This document shows, one piece after another, positions 1-10,240 of a DNA stretch of 64,000 nucleotides. Source of the stretch: Paenibacillus oenotherae (GTDB lineage Bacteria; Bacillota; Bacilli; Paenibacillales; Paenibacillaceae); NCBI RefSeq assembly GCF_019443105.1, contig NZ_JAHZIJ010000001.1, positions 62,001 through 126,000 of the forward strand, in the 5' to 3' direction. The position numbers were made by a program, and so were the translations under genes. The first letter of the stretch is position 1; the number at the start of each line of letters is the position of its first letter. Below the pieces are notes generated by a model, which saw only the letters and a program-made list of their open reading frames with translations, was not told the DNA's origin and made no database searches.

Positions 1-279
1 CAGCTCGAATGCTTTAATCGCATATTCATCATATCCGGTTACAAACACAATTTGAACCTCTGGCTGCACACTCTGGATAGCCTCCGCCAACGCAATTCCG
101 TTCTGTCCAGGCATCTCAATGTCGAGAAAAACAACATCCACAACCTGTCTCGATACCGCTTGCAGCGCTGACTCCGCATTCATCAACTCCAGAACGATAT
201 CAATGCCGCCAACTTTCTCCAGCTGTCTACTTAGTATGCTAAGCGCCAGCTTCTCGTCATCAACTAGCATGGCTCTCAC
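1..279 (-). CDS. Response regulator receiver domain (partial, C-terminus outside window)
   Basis: Reads on the minus strand from a GTG at 279 and runs off the window start, so only the first 93 residues are visible. They form a CheY-like receiver domain: the acidic pair in MLVDDEKLAL, the phospho-acceptor Asp in VFLDIEMPG, a Thr in FVTGYDEYAIKAF and the conserved Lys shortly before the cut. A GAGGTGG ribosome site sits 6 nt before the GTG; an in-frame ATG three codons later is an alternative. The sequence around the Asp and the YDEYAIKAFEL ending resemble LytTR- or SARP-type regulators, but the output domain is not in the window. It is divergent from the large surface protein gene. Receiver identity is seen directly; the class is inference. 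Confidence 0.88.
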   Translation of the reverse strand, partial: MRAMLVDDEKLALSILSRQLEKVGGIDIVLELMNAESALQAVSRQVVDVVFLDIEMPGQNGIALAEAIQSVQPEVQIVFVTGYDEYAIKAFEL

Positions 280-605
280 CCTCGTCCACCTCATCTTTAT
301 ATGGGATTCCGACTCCATTATGCTCGTCCAGGTATTTCCTTCTTTACTTTTCGGCACATGTCCGCATTTTTATGAATTCAAACAACAGAAAAATTGAAAA
401 CCATTAACATTATAAGACATATTTTGTTTATTTCGAACTTTATTTTCATAACATGGCGGGAAAATTTCAGAAATTGTTCAGATCTGAATGATACCATGGT
501 CACGCTCCGCGTCTGATTGTCACAGTTGTGCCCAAGGGAGGTGGATCATTCGCACAGAAAGGCAATTTGGATGCGCACGAATCTATTAGTTTATGGAGGA
601 AAAGT
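280..605. other. Intergenic region between divergent genes
   Basis: This 326-bp AT-rich stretch separates the response regulator from the divergent surface-protein gene and must carry both promoters. A TTGTTT (424-429) and CATAAC (447-452) pair, 17 nt apart, is a weak plus-strand candidate. No repeat, RNA structure or further gene is evident; an in-frame upstream extension of the surface-protein reading frame (from 528) has no ribosome site. Confidence 0.5.
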
Positions 606-3600
606 ATGAGACGAAAGTGGTTTGCGGGGTTCATTGCATTTACAGTATTTCTTCAACTGGTATCTCAGATGCTGAGCAATCCTGTCTTGGCCGCAGGAGA
701 ACACAAGTTCACGGGAGCGTTAAGTTTTTCTTTCGCTACGGACAATAAGGAGCTGGCAGTTAATCAATCTGTTGACGCCGTTCTCGGTAAAAAAACTGTG
801 CTTGATGTCACGGTTACGAATAACGATGCAAGCCAGTGGGCCTATAATGTAGGCATTGAACTGACATTGCCGGACGGACTGGAGGTTAGTGACGATAATG
901 CTATTAAGCCTTCAAGCATTACGGCCGATTCCGTAGAGGTGCAGAAAGCCTACTGGCGGGATCTAAAGGATCTCGCACCCGGAGAATCCTATACATTCCC
1001 CGTTATGATTCATGCACGGGAGCAATACCGGTATTTGAGCGGCAAAGGCAACGTGCCTTTCGGCATTCAGCCTGAAGTAGGCGTAGCGGCATACGCAAGT
1101 GATGATGCCCGTCAGCTTTATGAGCCAGTCGAGACAGCCAATGCCAGCGGACTGGTCAAATACCGCATCGTACCGTTTACGGTCAAGATTGAGGATGCAG
1201 GCAAGCATGTGAAAGGTGCTGGGCCGGATGCTGCTCCTCCCGGAAGTGGAGACGAATACGGCAAGTTCGATTGGACAATCACTATCGACAACAACACTCG
1301 GACTGCCTCTGCCTTCTCCACGTTCCGGAATGAGGTTAGCGGCTCCTTGGAGGCATACGATTACGATCTTGTACCAACCTCCGAAACCTTTGTATCAGGT
1401 AAGCGCAACGCCGCTTGGACAGGCTTGTCGGTCGGTGCAGGCGCAACGGAGGAAATCACCTTCAAAGCTGCTTTTCTCGAGAATACACCGGCCGGAACGT
1501 TGCTTGTTGATGGGACTACCGTAACCAGCTCCGTCATCTTTACCGCTGTTGTGGAAGGGTTCTCCCTAAGCGGAAGCACGGAGTATGCGGCAACGGCCAA
1601 GGACATCATCGTCATTAAGTCAGTCGATGTCGCGAACGCGGGGTACGGAGATACATTGACTTACAGTCTCGAAGTTGTAGCCAATGAATATTACGATGTC
1701 ACCGATGTCCTTGTTACCGATACGATCGGTGACGGGCAGCTGTTCGGCAGCTATATCGGAATGGCCGGAGCTCCTGTCTCTCCTACCCGAAACCCGGATG
1801 GGACAACCAGTATCAGTTGGAATCTTGGTACGGTTGAGAAAGGAACATCCGTGTCTCTCGGTTATACGACCGATGTTGAATTGAACTGGGATACTGCCTA
1901 TTCCAACGGACCTGTTTACGCCGGAGACTCTTTGCTCAATCATGTTGAAGTAACGGGTACAACCATTGGTAAATCAGGAAATGTGAGCGACAGCGATGAG
2001 ACCGAGGTCGAAGTCAACACACCAAAAATTTCGGAACGCATCGTGCAAATCAACGGTACATCAGGGTTGGATTTGGATGAAGCCGATGTTACTGTCGGGG
2101 ATACGCTTACTTTCGAGGTTAAGTATGATGCAGCCGGCATCAACGCGGATCAGCATGATGTAGTCGTATACAACTTCCTCCCGCTTGGCACTATGCCCGA
2201 TTACGATGGGGACGGCGATGTCGATGCAGCCGATCTTGACCAGTACAAGCTTGGCGGCCTGGCCCCCAGCTATGATCCGGACAAGCTATTGCTAATATGG
2301 GATCTGGGCGAGCTCGATGATACCACGACAACACTTACAACCAATATCAAAGTGGTTGTTCTGGACAGCACTGACTATGTGGCGGCCGATAAGGGCGCAG
2401 AGAATCTGGTCAATCTCTCCTATCGCAACTCACCGTCGCAAATTGCCAGTGTACGCGCAGATGTGAAATTGCATTTCGTTGAGCCAGAGCTGTCTATTGA
2501 ACGCTGGGTAGATTCAACGCCTGTCCCTGTCGGTGTTAATCCTCCTGTGACTGTCCATGGAGGCCAACAAGTCACCATAAAGGTAACGCTGACCAACAGC
2601 GGCGGATCGGATGCGTACAATGTAAGCTTCAAGGATCAGCTACCTTTGGAGTTGACTAATTTCAACCTGACATCAGGAACCGGCTGTTCGATCGCCGGAA
2701 TGGAAATTATATGCAATCCAGCATCTCCGATTGCTACGGGCGGTTCTTTCACGCTTGTCTATACCGCGGATGTTATCGATCCTATCGGTTCTGCCCGGGA
2801 GATCCAGGAAGGCTCCGCAGTGACCTATGACGGGCAGCCAATCACTACCGGTATCTATCGGACTTATGAGACAATCGAGGATCTCCATACAACAATGCGG
2901 GGTTCCAAGGCTGCTATCACGAAAGCCTGGATTGACTCTGCTACAGGCAATCAGAATGATGTTCGTATCGGTGACTGGATCATCTATAAGATTGACGTCA
3001 CAATTCCAGCGGATGTTGAAGCATACGACGGTCTTCTCACCGATAACCTTCCAACCAATCAGTCATTGGTCACCGTATTCGCTAATTACAATACCGGCAC
3101 GAATACCGGTACAGAACTTGTTCCGGGTACAGGCATCGGCGAATATGACAATACAACGCCAGCATCCGTGAAGATTAAGTTCCCGGCTATTGCGGTGGAA
3201 AATACGACGTACACGTACTTCGTTAAAACGAAAGTCAACAAGATTACAACAGGCAATGAGGAAGTTCAGCAATCGAAGGCGCGGTTCAAATGGTTCGATA
3301 AGGCGACATCTGGGGAGCAGCAATATATCGACTCCTCCAATGCTTCTGTCACCGTTAAAAAGCCGAATCTTACTTCCTATGTAAAGGAGACTTCCAGCCC
3401 CTCCGATACTCCTGCTGCCATAACGATGGGCAAGGATGACATTACAGCGCTTACCTATAAGATTGTGAACAACGGTCTTAACGCGGCCTTTGACTTCACA
3501 CCATCGGTGACGCTGAAGCCGGGCTTCGAGTTCGTAGATGCAGGAGGCAATCCTGATCCTGCAGGTGTTACCGGCGATATCAATTCCGGCTATACCAAGA

Positions 3601-6600
3601 CCTACACGAAGCTCGACCTGAATGGCGGAGGCACAGCACAGTCCTATCATTTCCATGTGCGGCTCGTCGATTTGAAGGGTTCCGGCTCCTCTCATCCTGT
3701 GATAGGCAGAACTGGCGCGTATTATGCGACTCATGATGCCTACACCAATGATGTGGATGGGGACCCGGGCAATAACCCGACTGCTTTCGAGAAATTCGTT
3801 CAGCATCAAGCTCAAGGCATTGTAACAACACCTGCCGTCACGCTTGCGAATGTAATCGAAGCTACAAGCAACGGCAGCAGCCTCACCCAGATCCGTCCGG
3901 GAGATACGCTTGATTATACGTTGACCTTGACAGTACCGGAAGGTACGCAAGCCTACAACGTAACGGTCAGCGATCTTTTCCAGGCTGCTGACAACTTCGA
4001 GATTATTGGCTATACGGTTGATCCAAACGGAATGGCCACGCCGGATTCCGGCAACTGGAATGCTGGATTGTTCACTTATACGATAGGAGATGTGGATGCT
4101 TCAAGCAGCCAGCAGGTATTCAACATCACATTCCATATGCGGGCGAAGTCCGATGCTGACAAGCCTGCTCTTGGCAGCTACAGTACAACTGCGAAGGCTG
4201 AATGGTCCATAGACGACAGCAATCCATCCTTGACGGAAGCAACGGCGGATCAAACCACTACAATTGAAGTGATTGAACCAAGCGTCAGCATTGCGCCTAA
4301 CCCGATCATTGATTCTGTCTTCTCGAATACGAATGAAATGATCGCTGTAAGCTTTACTTTAACGAACGCTGGCGATAGTGCGGCTTATGCTACTAAAGTT
4401 GAACTTCCAATCCCTGCTGGCCTGTCGATTGTAAATACAGCGGTTCATCCGATCTCGGACAGCGGTACGATTACAGGGGGTTCCATCTTCTGGGAAGGCT
4501 TAACCATCCCGGCAGGCGGCACCGAGATCATCAACTTCTATGCACAGCCGGGCACTCTGGGCGCCAGCACAGCAGATATTGAACTCGTGGCAACCCTTCT
4601 ACAGTTCCAATCTACCCCTGCTGATCAGCCCGACCAGAATACGACTGTATTCGAACCGAACATGCCGGCAGAGCAGCATTTGTCGATTGCAGCGGTAGAG
4701 CTTGAGCATGTGCTGACCGCAACAACAAGCGGCGACCAAGGCAGCGTGCGTCCCGGAGATGAGCTGACCTATGAGCTGACGGTCGATATTCCTGGCGACA
4801 GTCCGGCTTATAACGTTATCCTTCGCAATACCGGACTAATCGAACAGACGATAAAGAACGTCACTGTCAACGGAACGGTCATAACGGCCGATGCCAACGG
4901 TGATTATCCGCTCGGCGATCTTGCCGTCGATACGATTGTGACAATTGTCACTCGTACGGCAACGAATACAAGCATCTCGCAAAATCCGTATGCAGCATCG
5001 CTGGAGCCCGCTATCACATATACGTCGGCGCCGGATAGTGTTGTGACGCATGATGTGACAGGAAGTGCCATTAGTACGGATGTCATCCAGCCGGACCTGT
5101 CCATTCTGCTTGACGCTGATGCAACGGCATTCACGGCAGTCGGCGACACGATCACCCTTTCAGTAGTGGTGGACAATGTGTACGGACTCAGCACAGCTTA
5201 CAATTCAATCGTCAAAATCACAGTACCGGACGGCATTTCCATCCAGTCCGTTGGCAACAGCGGCAATCCGGCGGATACCGTTGCTTCTGACGACCAGAAC
5301 GTGACTTGGACGATCGCCCCAATTCAAGTGAACGGGTCTCGCGTGATCACCTTCACGGTGACGGCTGATAACGAAACCGCGGTCGGCTCCGCATTTGATA
5401 TTGAAGCGGCGATCATGCAGTACAATTCATTGCCGGACGGAAACGGCAAGTCGTATGGACCCGTGACGACGAATGAAATTGGCGTCGTTGTTCTCGGAAG
5501 CCACGTGCTGACAGGCCATGAAGCGGTATCGCTGACTGCCGGCAAGAGCAAGCAATTCGCCCATACGTTGAAAAATACAGGAGCAGGCAGCGACGAATTT
5601 GTCCTTACAGTCAATAGTCCCTTCCCTGCGGATCTGTATGCCGGGAATATCAAAATCGCCTCGGGCTCCCGTATTAACGGCGTTTGGGTATGGAGCAGCA
5701 TTGCCAGCGGCTATGCAAGCAGCGGCCAAGTGCTTATCCCTGCGCAAGCGGGTCAAGCTCAGCCGCTAACGCTCGATGTTCATGTGCCGGAATCAACTCC
5801 ATACGATAACAATACGGCACAACTCATTACAATGACTGCGGCAGCAGTCCATACCGCTTTGATCAGCTCTGTCCAGGATGAACTGACAGTTACAGGCATT
5901 CCGCTTGATGGATGGAGCGGTCATCAAAAGCGCGAGGACTGGGTCCTCCCTGTCTACGGACATGGCGACGGCGCCAAGCTTCAAGCGGTAACTGCTGTTG
6001 ATGCAGCCGCAGTTACAGCCTACTATGCGAACGGCGAGATCAATAATGAGATCCAGCTTCATGTTACGAACTCGTCGAGCTATCTGGAGGACGGCTACAA
6101 GCAATGGAGCGGCATTACGATTCTGCCTGACAATATCGCTGCCGGGAGCAGAACCGTGACCTTCGTCACTTACAGCCATATCGGAGAGCGGTTGGAAAGC
6201 GACACACCGGAAGGGCCTGTCGGCAGCAATAATCCGTTTGTTGTCCAGGCTGATCTGAATGTCGATGGCCATATTACAGATGCTGTTACGAATAGCCCTC
6301 TGGCTGGAGTAATGGTCACATTGTATGATCCGCTCAACAAAGTTGCAGTAGCAACAACAACAGCAGATGAGAACGGCTATTACACCTTTGCTGATGTTGC
6401 GGTCAACGACTATGAAATTCGGGTGCAGGCAGTCGGCTATGCGGATTCTGCTATCGCTTTCTATGCACTGGCGGACAACGGCGCAGCAACAACTGTAACC
6501 GTTGATGTGGCTATGTCACCGTTCTACATTACACTAGAAGCGATACCAAGCACGCTGCTGGGCGATGGAATCGCTCGAACGAGCCTGATCGCAACAATCC

Positions 6601-8870
6601 GGGACAAGGACGGGAATCCGGTCGCTAATGCGCCCGTTACATTCGCTTCACCGCAAAATCGAGGCTCATTCCCCGATGGTGCGACCACAACGACAGATGC
6701 CAATGGACGCGCAGCATTGCCGTTCCAATCTGAAGCGATTACCGGCGCAGATTCCGTACGCTTCCCTGTCATCGTGACGGTGAACGATCCGCAGCGCGGT
6801 CTAAAAGCATCTGATCAGATCGTCATAACCTTTGATCCGGGAGCTGTATCCGGCATCGTTACCGAAATGATCGACGGTGTATCTGTACCTGTCAGCGGCG
6901 CCTTGATCAGTATTACCAAGGACTTCGACAATGACGGCAAGCTGGATTTCTCCGCGACTGCGGTAACGGGAGCAGACGGCAAATATTTGATCGCCGTACC
7001 GCGCGGTAATACCGTCTATGATTTGAGCGTTACGAAGCCCGTTAAGATTGGCGACAGCATGCAGCCTATCTCATTCCCTCAGACAGCGACAGTAGGTGTT
7101 GTCTCTGCGGCAGGCTATGAAGTCTTCCCGTCCAACGAGGCCATCAGCGGTGTTCTGCTCGCAGGCTCCAAAGAACGTGGAACTTCACAATTCGATCCCT
7201 CTCTATACAGCAAAATGATTGGTTATCTGCTGGATGAGAACGGCAATGTTGTGAAGGATGGAACTGGCAGCAGACTGCAATTCCCGATCAGCAGCAAAGG
7301 TGCATTTACAGCACAGAATTTGCCTGATGGCAAGTATAAGCTGGTCATTGCTTATGTATTCGATAGCAATAATGAAATCATTATCAATCAGAATGCCCTC
7401 GGCGGCTATCCGCCACTGGAAATTTCACGCAACGGCGAGATGAACATCACGCTGGAGCTGATTGATCCATACGGTACAGTCACCGATGCAGTTACCGGCC
7501 TGCCGATTGAAGGCGCGCATGTGGAGTTGTATTATGCCAATACACCGCGTAATATGGCTCATCCAGACGGACATAAGCCTAACACATTGGTTATGCTGCC
7601 GATTCTGGTCGGGTTCGCGCCTAACAACAATATCAATCCGCAGGATACGGACAGCAAGGGCGACTACGCCTACATGGTATACAGTGAGACAGATTATTAT
7701 CTCGTCGTCACGAAGCCAGGTTATTACACGTATACAAGTCCGATGATTTCTGTCGAATTTGCCATCGTCCGCCACGACCTGCAAATGCAGCCGGTACCGG
7801 CGCCTGGTGCCATCCCGGCGTCCGTAACACCGATTGTTGTACCGCCTGCAGAACCGGGTGAGGCTAACCTTGCTGTAGAGCTGTATGCTGACCGGCCCTC
7901 CTATGCAGAGGGAGCGGCAATTACCTACACGATCGAATACTTGAACCGTACCAATGCTGCCGTCAAGGGCGCCTTCATTGAAGCGCAAATTCCTGCACAT
8001 ACCGTCATCAAGGATGCCATGGGCGGCAAAGTGACCGGAAATGTCATTCGCTTCGAGCTTGGCGATCTGGAGCCCGCTGCAAGCGGGAAGCTGTCATATA
8101 AGGTGACAGCTGCGACAGATCTGTCACAAGCTGAAGTATTGACAGACAATACGGCCATCATCGGAGCGGCAGCGAAGCTCGTTGAGCCCGAGGATGACCG
8201 TTCATCCATCAGGATTATGCTCTTCTCCTCCCGCTTCGGAGAGCAGCTGCACAAACGTTACACCAAAGGATATCCAAGCGGGAATTGGCTGCCTAACCGT
8301 TCCATTACCAGGGCGGAAATCGCAGCAATATTCGCAAGGATTATGAATCTCGAAGATACGGTGAAAGGAACCTCCTTCTATTCGGACGTTAAGTCCGGCT
8401 TCTGGGCTGCCGAATATATAGAAGCCGTATCTCGCGCAGGCCTGTTCAGCGGATATGCGAACAATGCCTTTAAGCCCGATCAGCCGATAACACGCGCTGA
8501 GCTTAGTGCCGTTATTTTCCGTTACTTGAAGCTGCAGGAAAGCGCACCTATCCAAACGCACTTCAAGGATACAGAAAGCAATTGGGCCAGCAATATGATC
8601 GAAGCGATCTATCGTCACCACATCATTACCGGCTATAAGGACGGCACGTTCAAGCCTAATGCCCTTATGATTCGCACAGAAGCCGTAACGATGATCAATC
8701 GTTTGCTGCATCGCGGCCCGCTGGCGAATGTCGAACAATCATTCCCGGATGTGCCTGAAACGCACTGGGCATTCGGACATGTGCAAGAAAGTGCAGTCAC
8801 CCATCAATTCAACCGTCTTGCTGACGGCTCAGAATCGATGACCAAGCTTATCCCAGAGCCATTGTGGTAA
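606..8870 (+). CDS. Giant secreted SLH-anchored surface protein with DUF11, Cna-B and Big_1 domains
   Basis: A 2754-residue protein from an ATG at 606 with a GGAGGA site just upstream; the open frame from 528 is longer but starts without a ribosome site. Residues 1-30 are a Sec signal peptide (basic MRRK, hydrophobic core, cleavage near VLAA). About residues 40-1860 are many Ig-like repeats of the DUF11 (TIGR01451) type, recognised by recurrent GDTLTYTL-like and DxLP motifs. Residues 532-551 hold an Asp-rich EF-hand/dockerin-like loop (DYDGDGDVDAAD). Residues 1884-1965, about 2080-2150 and about 2288-2400 look like Cna-B/carboxypeptidase-regulatory folds, about 1973-2068 like a bacterial Ig (Big_1) domain, and about 2421-2530 like another DUF11. 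Three SLH domains cover about 2550-2705, with a partial fourth after them, implying non-covalent anchoring to pyruvylated wall polymer. No LPXTG motif and no enzyme domain seen. Likely an S-layer-associated adhesin or scaffold (inference). Confidence 0.9.
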   Translation: MRRKWFAGFIAFTVFLQLVSQMLSNPVLAAGEHKFTGALSFSFATDNKELAVNQSVDAVLGKKTVLDVTVTNNDASQWAYNVGIELTLPDGLEVSDDNAIKPSSITADSVEVQKAYWRDLKDLAPGESYTFPVMIHAREQYRYLSGKGNVPFGIQPEVGVAAYASDDARQLYEPVETANASGLVKYRIVPFTVKIEDAGKHVKGAGPDAAPPGSGDEYGKFDWTITIDNNTRTASAFSTFRNEVSGSLEAYDYDLVPTSETFVSGKRNAAWTGLSVGAGATEEITFKAAFLENTPAGTLLVDGTTVTSSVIFTAVVEGFSLSGSTEYAATAKDIIVIKSVDVANAGYGDTLTYSLEVVANEYYDVTDVLVTDTIGDGQLFGSYIGMAGAPVSPTRNPDGTTSISWNLGTVEKGTSVSLGYTTDVELNWDTAYSNGPVYAGDSLLNHVEVTGTTIGKSGNVSDSDETEVEVNTPKISERIVQINGTSGLDLDEADVTVGDTLTFEVKYDAAGINADQHDVVVYNFLPLGTMPDYDGDGDVDAADLDQYKLGGLAPSYDPDKLLLIWDLGELDDTTTTLTTNIKVVVLDSTDYVAADKGAENLVNLSYRNSPSQIASVRADVKLHFVEPELSIERWVDSTPVPVGVNPPVTVHGGQQVTIKVTLTNSGGSDAYNVSFKDQLPLELTNFNLTSGTGCSIAGMEIICNPASPIATGGSFTLVYTADVIDPIGSAREIQEGSAVTYDGQPITTGIYRTYETIEDLHTTMRGSKAAITKAWIDSATGNQNDVRIGDWIIYKIDVTIPADVEAYDGLLTDNLPTNQSLVTVFANYNTGTNTGTELVPGTGIGEYDNTTPASVKIKFPAIAVENTTYTYFVKTKVNKITTGNEEVQQSKARFKWFDKATSGEQQYIDSSNASVTVKKPNLTSYVKETSSPSDTPAAITMGKDDITALTYKIVNNGLNAAFDFTPSVTLKPGFEFVDAGGNPDPAGVTGDINSGYTKTYTKLDLNGGGTAQSYHFHVRLVDLKGSGSSHPVIGRTGAYYATHDAYTNDVDGDPGNNPTAFEKFVQHQAQGIVTTPAVTLANVIEATSNGSSLTQIRPGDTLDYTLTLTVPEGTQAYNVTVSDLFQAADNFEIIGYTVDPNGMATPDSGNWNAGLFTYTIGDVDASSSQQVFNITFHMRAKSDADKPALGSYSTTAKAEWSIDDSNPSLTEATADQTTTIEVIEPSVSIAPNPIIDSVFSNTNEMIAVSFTLTNAGDSAAYATKVELPIPAGLSIVNTAVHPISDSGTITGGSIFWEGLTIPAGGTEIINFYAQPGTLGASTADIELVATLLQFQSTPADQPDQNTTVFEPNMPAEQHLSIAAVELEHVLTATTSGDQGSVRPGDELTYELTVDIPGDSPAYNVILRNTGLIEQTIKNVTVNGTVITADANGDYPLGDLAVDTIVTIVTRTATNTSISQNPYAASLEPAITYTSAPDSVVTHDVTGSAISTDVIQPDLSILLDADATAFTAVGDTITLSVVVDNVYGLSTAYNSIVKITVPDGISIQSVGNSGNPADTVASDDQNVTWTIAPIQVNGSRVITFTVTADNETAVGSAFDIEAAIMQYNSLPDGNGKSYGPVTTNEIGVVVLGSHVLTGHEAVSLTAGKSKQFAHTLKNTGAGSDEFVLTVNSPFPADLYAGNIKIASGSRINGVWVWSSIASGYASSGQVLIPAQAGQAQPLTLDVHVPESTPYDNNTAQLITMTAAAVHTALISSVQDELTVTGIPLDGWSGHQKREDWVLPVYGHGDGAKLQAVTAVDAAAVTAYYANGEINNEIQLHVTNSSSYLEDGYKQWSGITILPDNIAAGSRTVTFVTYSHIGERLESDTPEGPVGSNNPFVVQADLNVDGHITDAVTNSPLAGVMVTLYDPLNKVAVATTTADENGYYTFADVAVNDYEIRVQAVGYADSAIAFYALADNGAATTVTVDVAMSPFYITLEAIPSTLLGDGIARTSLIATIRDKDGNPVANAPVTFASPQNRGSFPDGATTTTDANGRAALPFQSEAITGADSVRFPVIVTVNDPQRGLKASDQIVITFDPGAVSGIVTEMIDGVSVPVSGALISITKDFDNDGKLDFSATAVTGADGKYLIAVPRGNTVYDLSVTKPVKIGDSMQPISFPQTATVGVVSAAGYEVFPSNEAISGVLLAGSKERGTSQFDPSLYSKMIGYLLDENGNVVKDGTGSRLQFPISSKGAFTAQNLPDGKYKLVIAYVFDSNNEIIINQNALGGYPPLEISRNGEMNITLELIDPYGTVTDAVTGLPIEGAHVELYYANTPRNMAHPDGHKPNTLVMLPILVGFAPNNNINPQDTDSKGDYAYMVYSETDYYLVVTKPGYYTYTSPMISVEFAIVRHDLQMQPVPAPGAIPASVTPIVVPPAEPGEANLAVELYADRPSYAEGAAITYTIEYLNRTNAAVKGAFIEAQIPAHTVIKDAMGGKVTGNVIRFELGDLEPAASGKLSYKVTAATDLSQAEVLTDNTAIIGAAAKLVEPEDDRSSIRIMLFSSRFGEQLHKRYTKGYPSGNWLPNRSITRAEIAAIFARIMNLEDTVKGTSFYSDVKSGFWAAEYIEAVSRAGLFSGYANNAFKPDQPITRAELSAVIFRYLKLQESAPIQTHFKDTESNWASNMIEAIYRHHIITGYKDGTFKPNALMIRTEAVTMINRLLHRGPLANVEQSFPDVPETHWAFGHVQESAVTHQFNRLADGSESMTKLIPEPLW

Positions 8871-8898
8871 TCTCAGTCCACGGCAATACCAGCACGTA

Positions 8899-8950
8899 AA
8901 AAGCGCACGCTCTAAAACGATCCTCGATCGCTTTTAGAACGTGCGCTTTC
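8899..8950. terminator. Long hairpin terminator after surface-protein gene
   Basis: AAAGCGCACG at the left pairs with CGTGCGCTTT at the right, and the inner TCTAAAA/CGATC segment pairs with CGATCG/TTTTAGA, giving a stem of over 20 bp with small mismatches. It lies 28 nt past the stop at 8870 and 50 nt past the stop of the converging minus-strand gene at 9001. It is nearly symmetric and may serve both directions. Confidence 0.8.
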
Positions 8951-9000
8951 TCTATTGCCGTCTGGCCGTATGTTCGCCGCAGCAGCTGTCTGATTATCGC

Positions 9001-10101
9001 TCAGAATGGCGGTTCATCATCACTGGATTCCGTCTCTTCCTGTTTCTTCCTTCCCACCTGCTCCAATACTTCCAGCAAATCCGGCGGCTGAAGCAGCTCG
9101 ACCGGCGACATGCTGCGGTCAAATTGAAAGGCATCCCCTTCGATCAACGCAATATACCGCCCCTTATACACGGCAAAATGAATGGACTGGCCGAACTCTG
9201 ACAACGGCCCTTTGACCGACACGCTGTCCAGCTTGAAGGCAACACTTAGATCCGGCTGGTGCTCCACTAGCCTCTCTGCCGCCGCAACGACCTGCTCCTG
9301 TGACCATTGCTCCTGCAGCTCCCGCTTCTCGCTGGCAGCCCATACCTCATAGCGGCCTGCCTCCTGCTCCCGCTCCTCGCCTTCCTGTCCTTGCCACTTG
9401 TCCTCCATATATTCATGAACCATCGTGAGAACCTGTTCGCTCATCAGCTCCGGCATCGCCTTCTCATAGCTGACGAATCGCAGAAAATCCTCGAAATACC
9501 GGGCATGAGACGCTTGGTGGATTTTGAGCTCCCAAGGCTCCAGCATGCCTTCCTCCGGCATAAGCGGGTATTGGATCGACTTCATATTGCGGGCGCTGAT
9601 AGCCATCTCAACATGAGAGATCAGCTTCTTCTCATCGGCGATGCGGGCGATCTTGGGTTCAAAATCACACTTGAGCATGAACAGCAGCGGTTCGTCCGTA
9701 TACTTATTGGGTGTTGCCTTCACAACAATGAATGCTCCGCCGCGAACAGCGGCTGCATCCATATATAACCGCACAAGCTCATCGGCAAAATCATGAAATT
9801 CATTGTTCGAATCAGCCTGGCGCAGACGCTGCAGCAAATTATAATTTGGATTGCTGTCCAGATCATACCCGGGTTCAACAATAAACCGTCCGATCTTCGT
9901 AGGCGCAGCTTCTGTGCTGGGATGACGCTCGGCCTTCCGCTTGCAGATCCGCTGAAATTCGCCATCGAGGAACGACTTGAGCTCACTCTCGGCATATTCT
10001 GATTGATCCAGCGTCTGAAAATGCTTGAACCCTTTGCCCGCTCCCTCTGCTCCATCCGCCTGTACAACGAAGAATGATAAATGATGCACGATAAAATCCA
10101 T
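9001..10101 (-). CDS. Conserved DUF3900-like protein of unknown function
   Basis: A 366-residue soluble protein with no signal peptide or membrane segment, starting at ATG 10101 with AAGGGGA upstream. The N-terminal MDFIVHHLSFFVVQADG and the internal HFQTLDQSEYAESELK, PTKIGRFIVEPGYDL and LKIHQASHARYFEDFL stretches resemble a conserved Bacillales protein family (DUF3900, as I recall it), a distant relative of nucleoid-associated NdpA proteins. The C-terminal part has a charged Glu/Arg/Gln-rich stretch (about 245-290). The EcsC-family gene lies 139 nt upstream in the same direction, so co-transcription is possible. The family name is from memory and the NdpA link is inference; no function is claimed. 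Confidence 0.6.
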   Translation of the reverse strand: MDFIVHHLSFFVVQADGAEGAGKGFKHFQTLDQSEYAESELKSFLDGEFQRICKRKAERHPSTEAAPTKIGRFIVEPGYDLDSNPNYNLLQRLRQADSNNEFHDFADELVRLYMDAAAVRGGAFIVVKATPNKYTDEPLLFMLKCDFEPKIARIADEKKLISHVEMAISARNMKSIQYPLMPEEGMLEPWELKIHQASHARYFEDFLRFVSYEKAMPELMSEQVLTMVHEYMEDKWQGQEGEEREQEAGRYEVWAASEKRELQEQWSQEQVVAAAERLVEHQPDLSVAFKLDSVSVKGPLSEFGQSIHFAVYKGRYIALIEGDAFQFDRSMSPVELLQPPDLLEVLEQVGRKKQEETESSDDEPPF

Positions 10102-10240
10102 CTGTTCGCTTCCCCTTCACTACTTGGAAAATGACTTGCTGCACACGAGCCGGACAATGAGCCCCTATTCTCATACAAGGTCACGTCTTGCGGCCGGAGT
10201 CACTAGCATAGCATATTTACCGTTCATCCGGCGACTGCAG

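Noticed and set aside
119-397. Plus-strand 92-residue Ser/Thr-rich open frame
   Set aside because: Antisense to the receiver domain, whose motifs are convincing.
3063-3950. Minus-strand 295-residue open frame inside the surface-protein gene
   Set aside because: Antisense shadow of a long coding frame; composition biased (Arg, Cys, Ile), with no ribosome site or recognisable motif.
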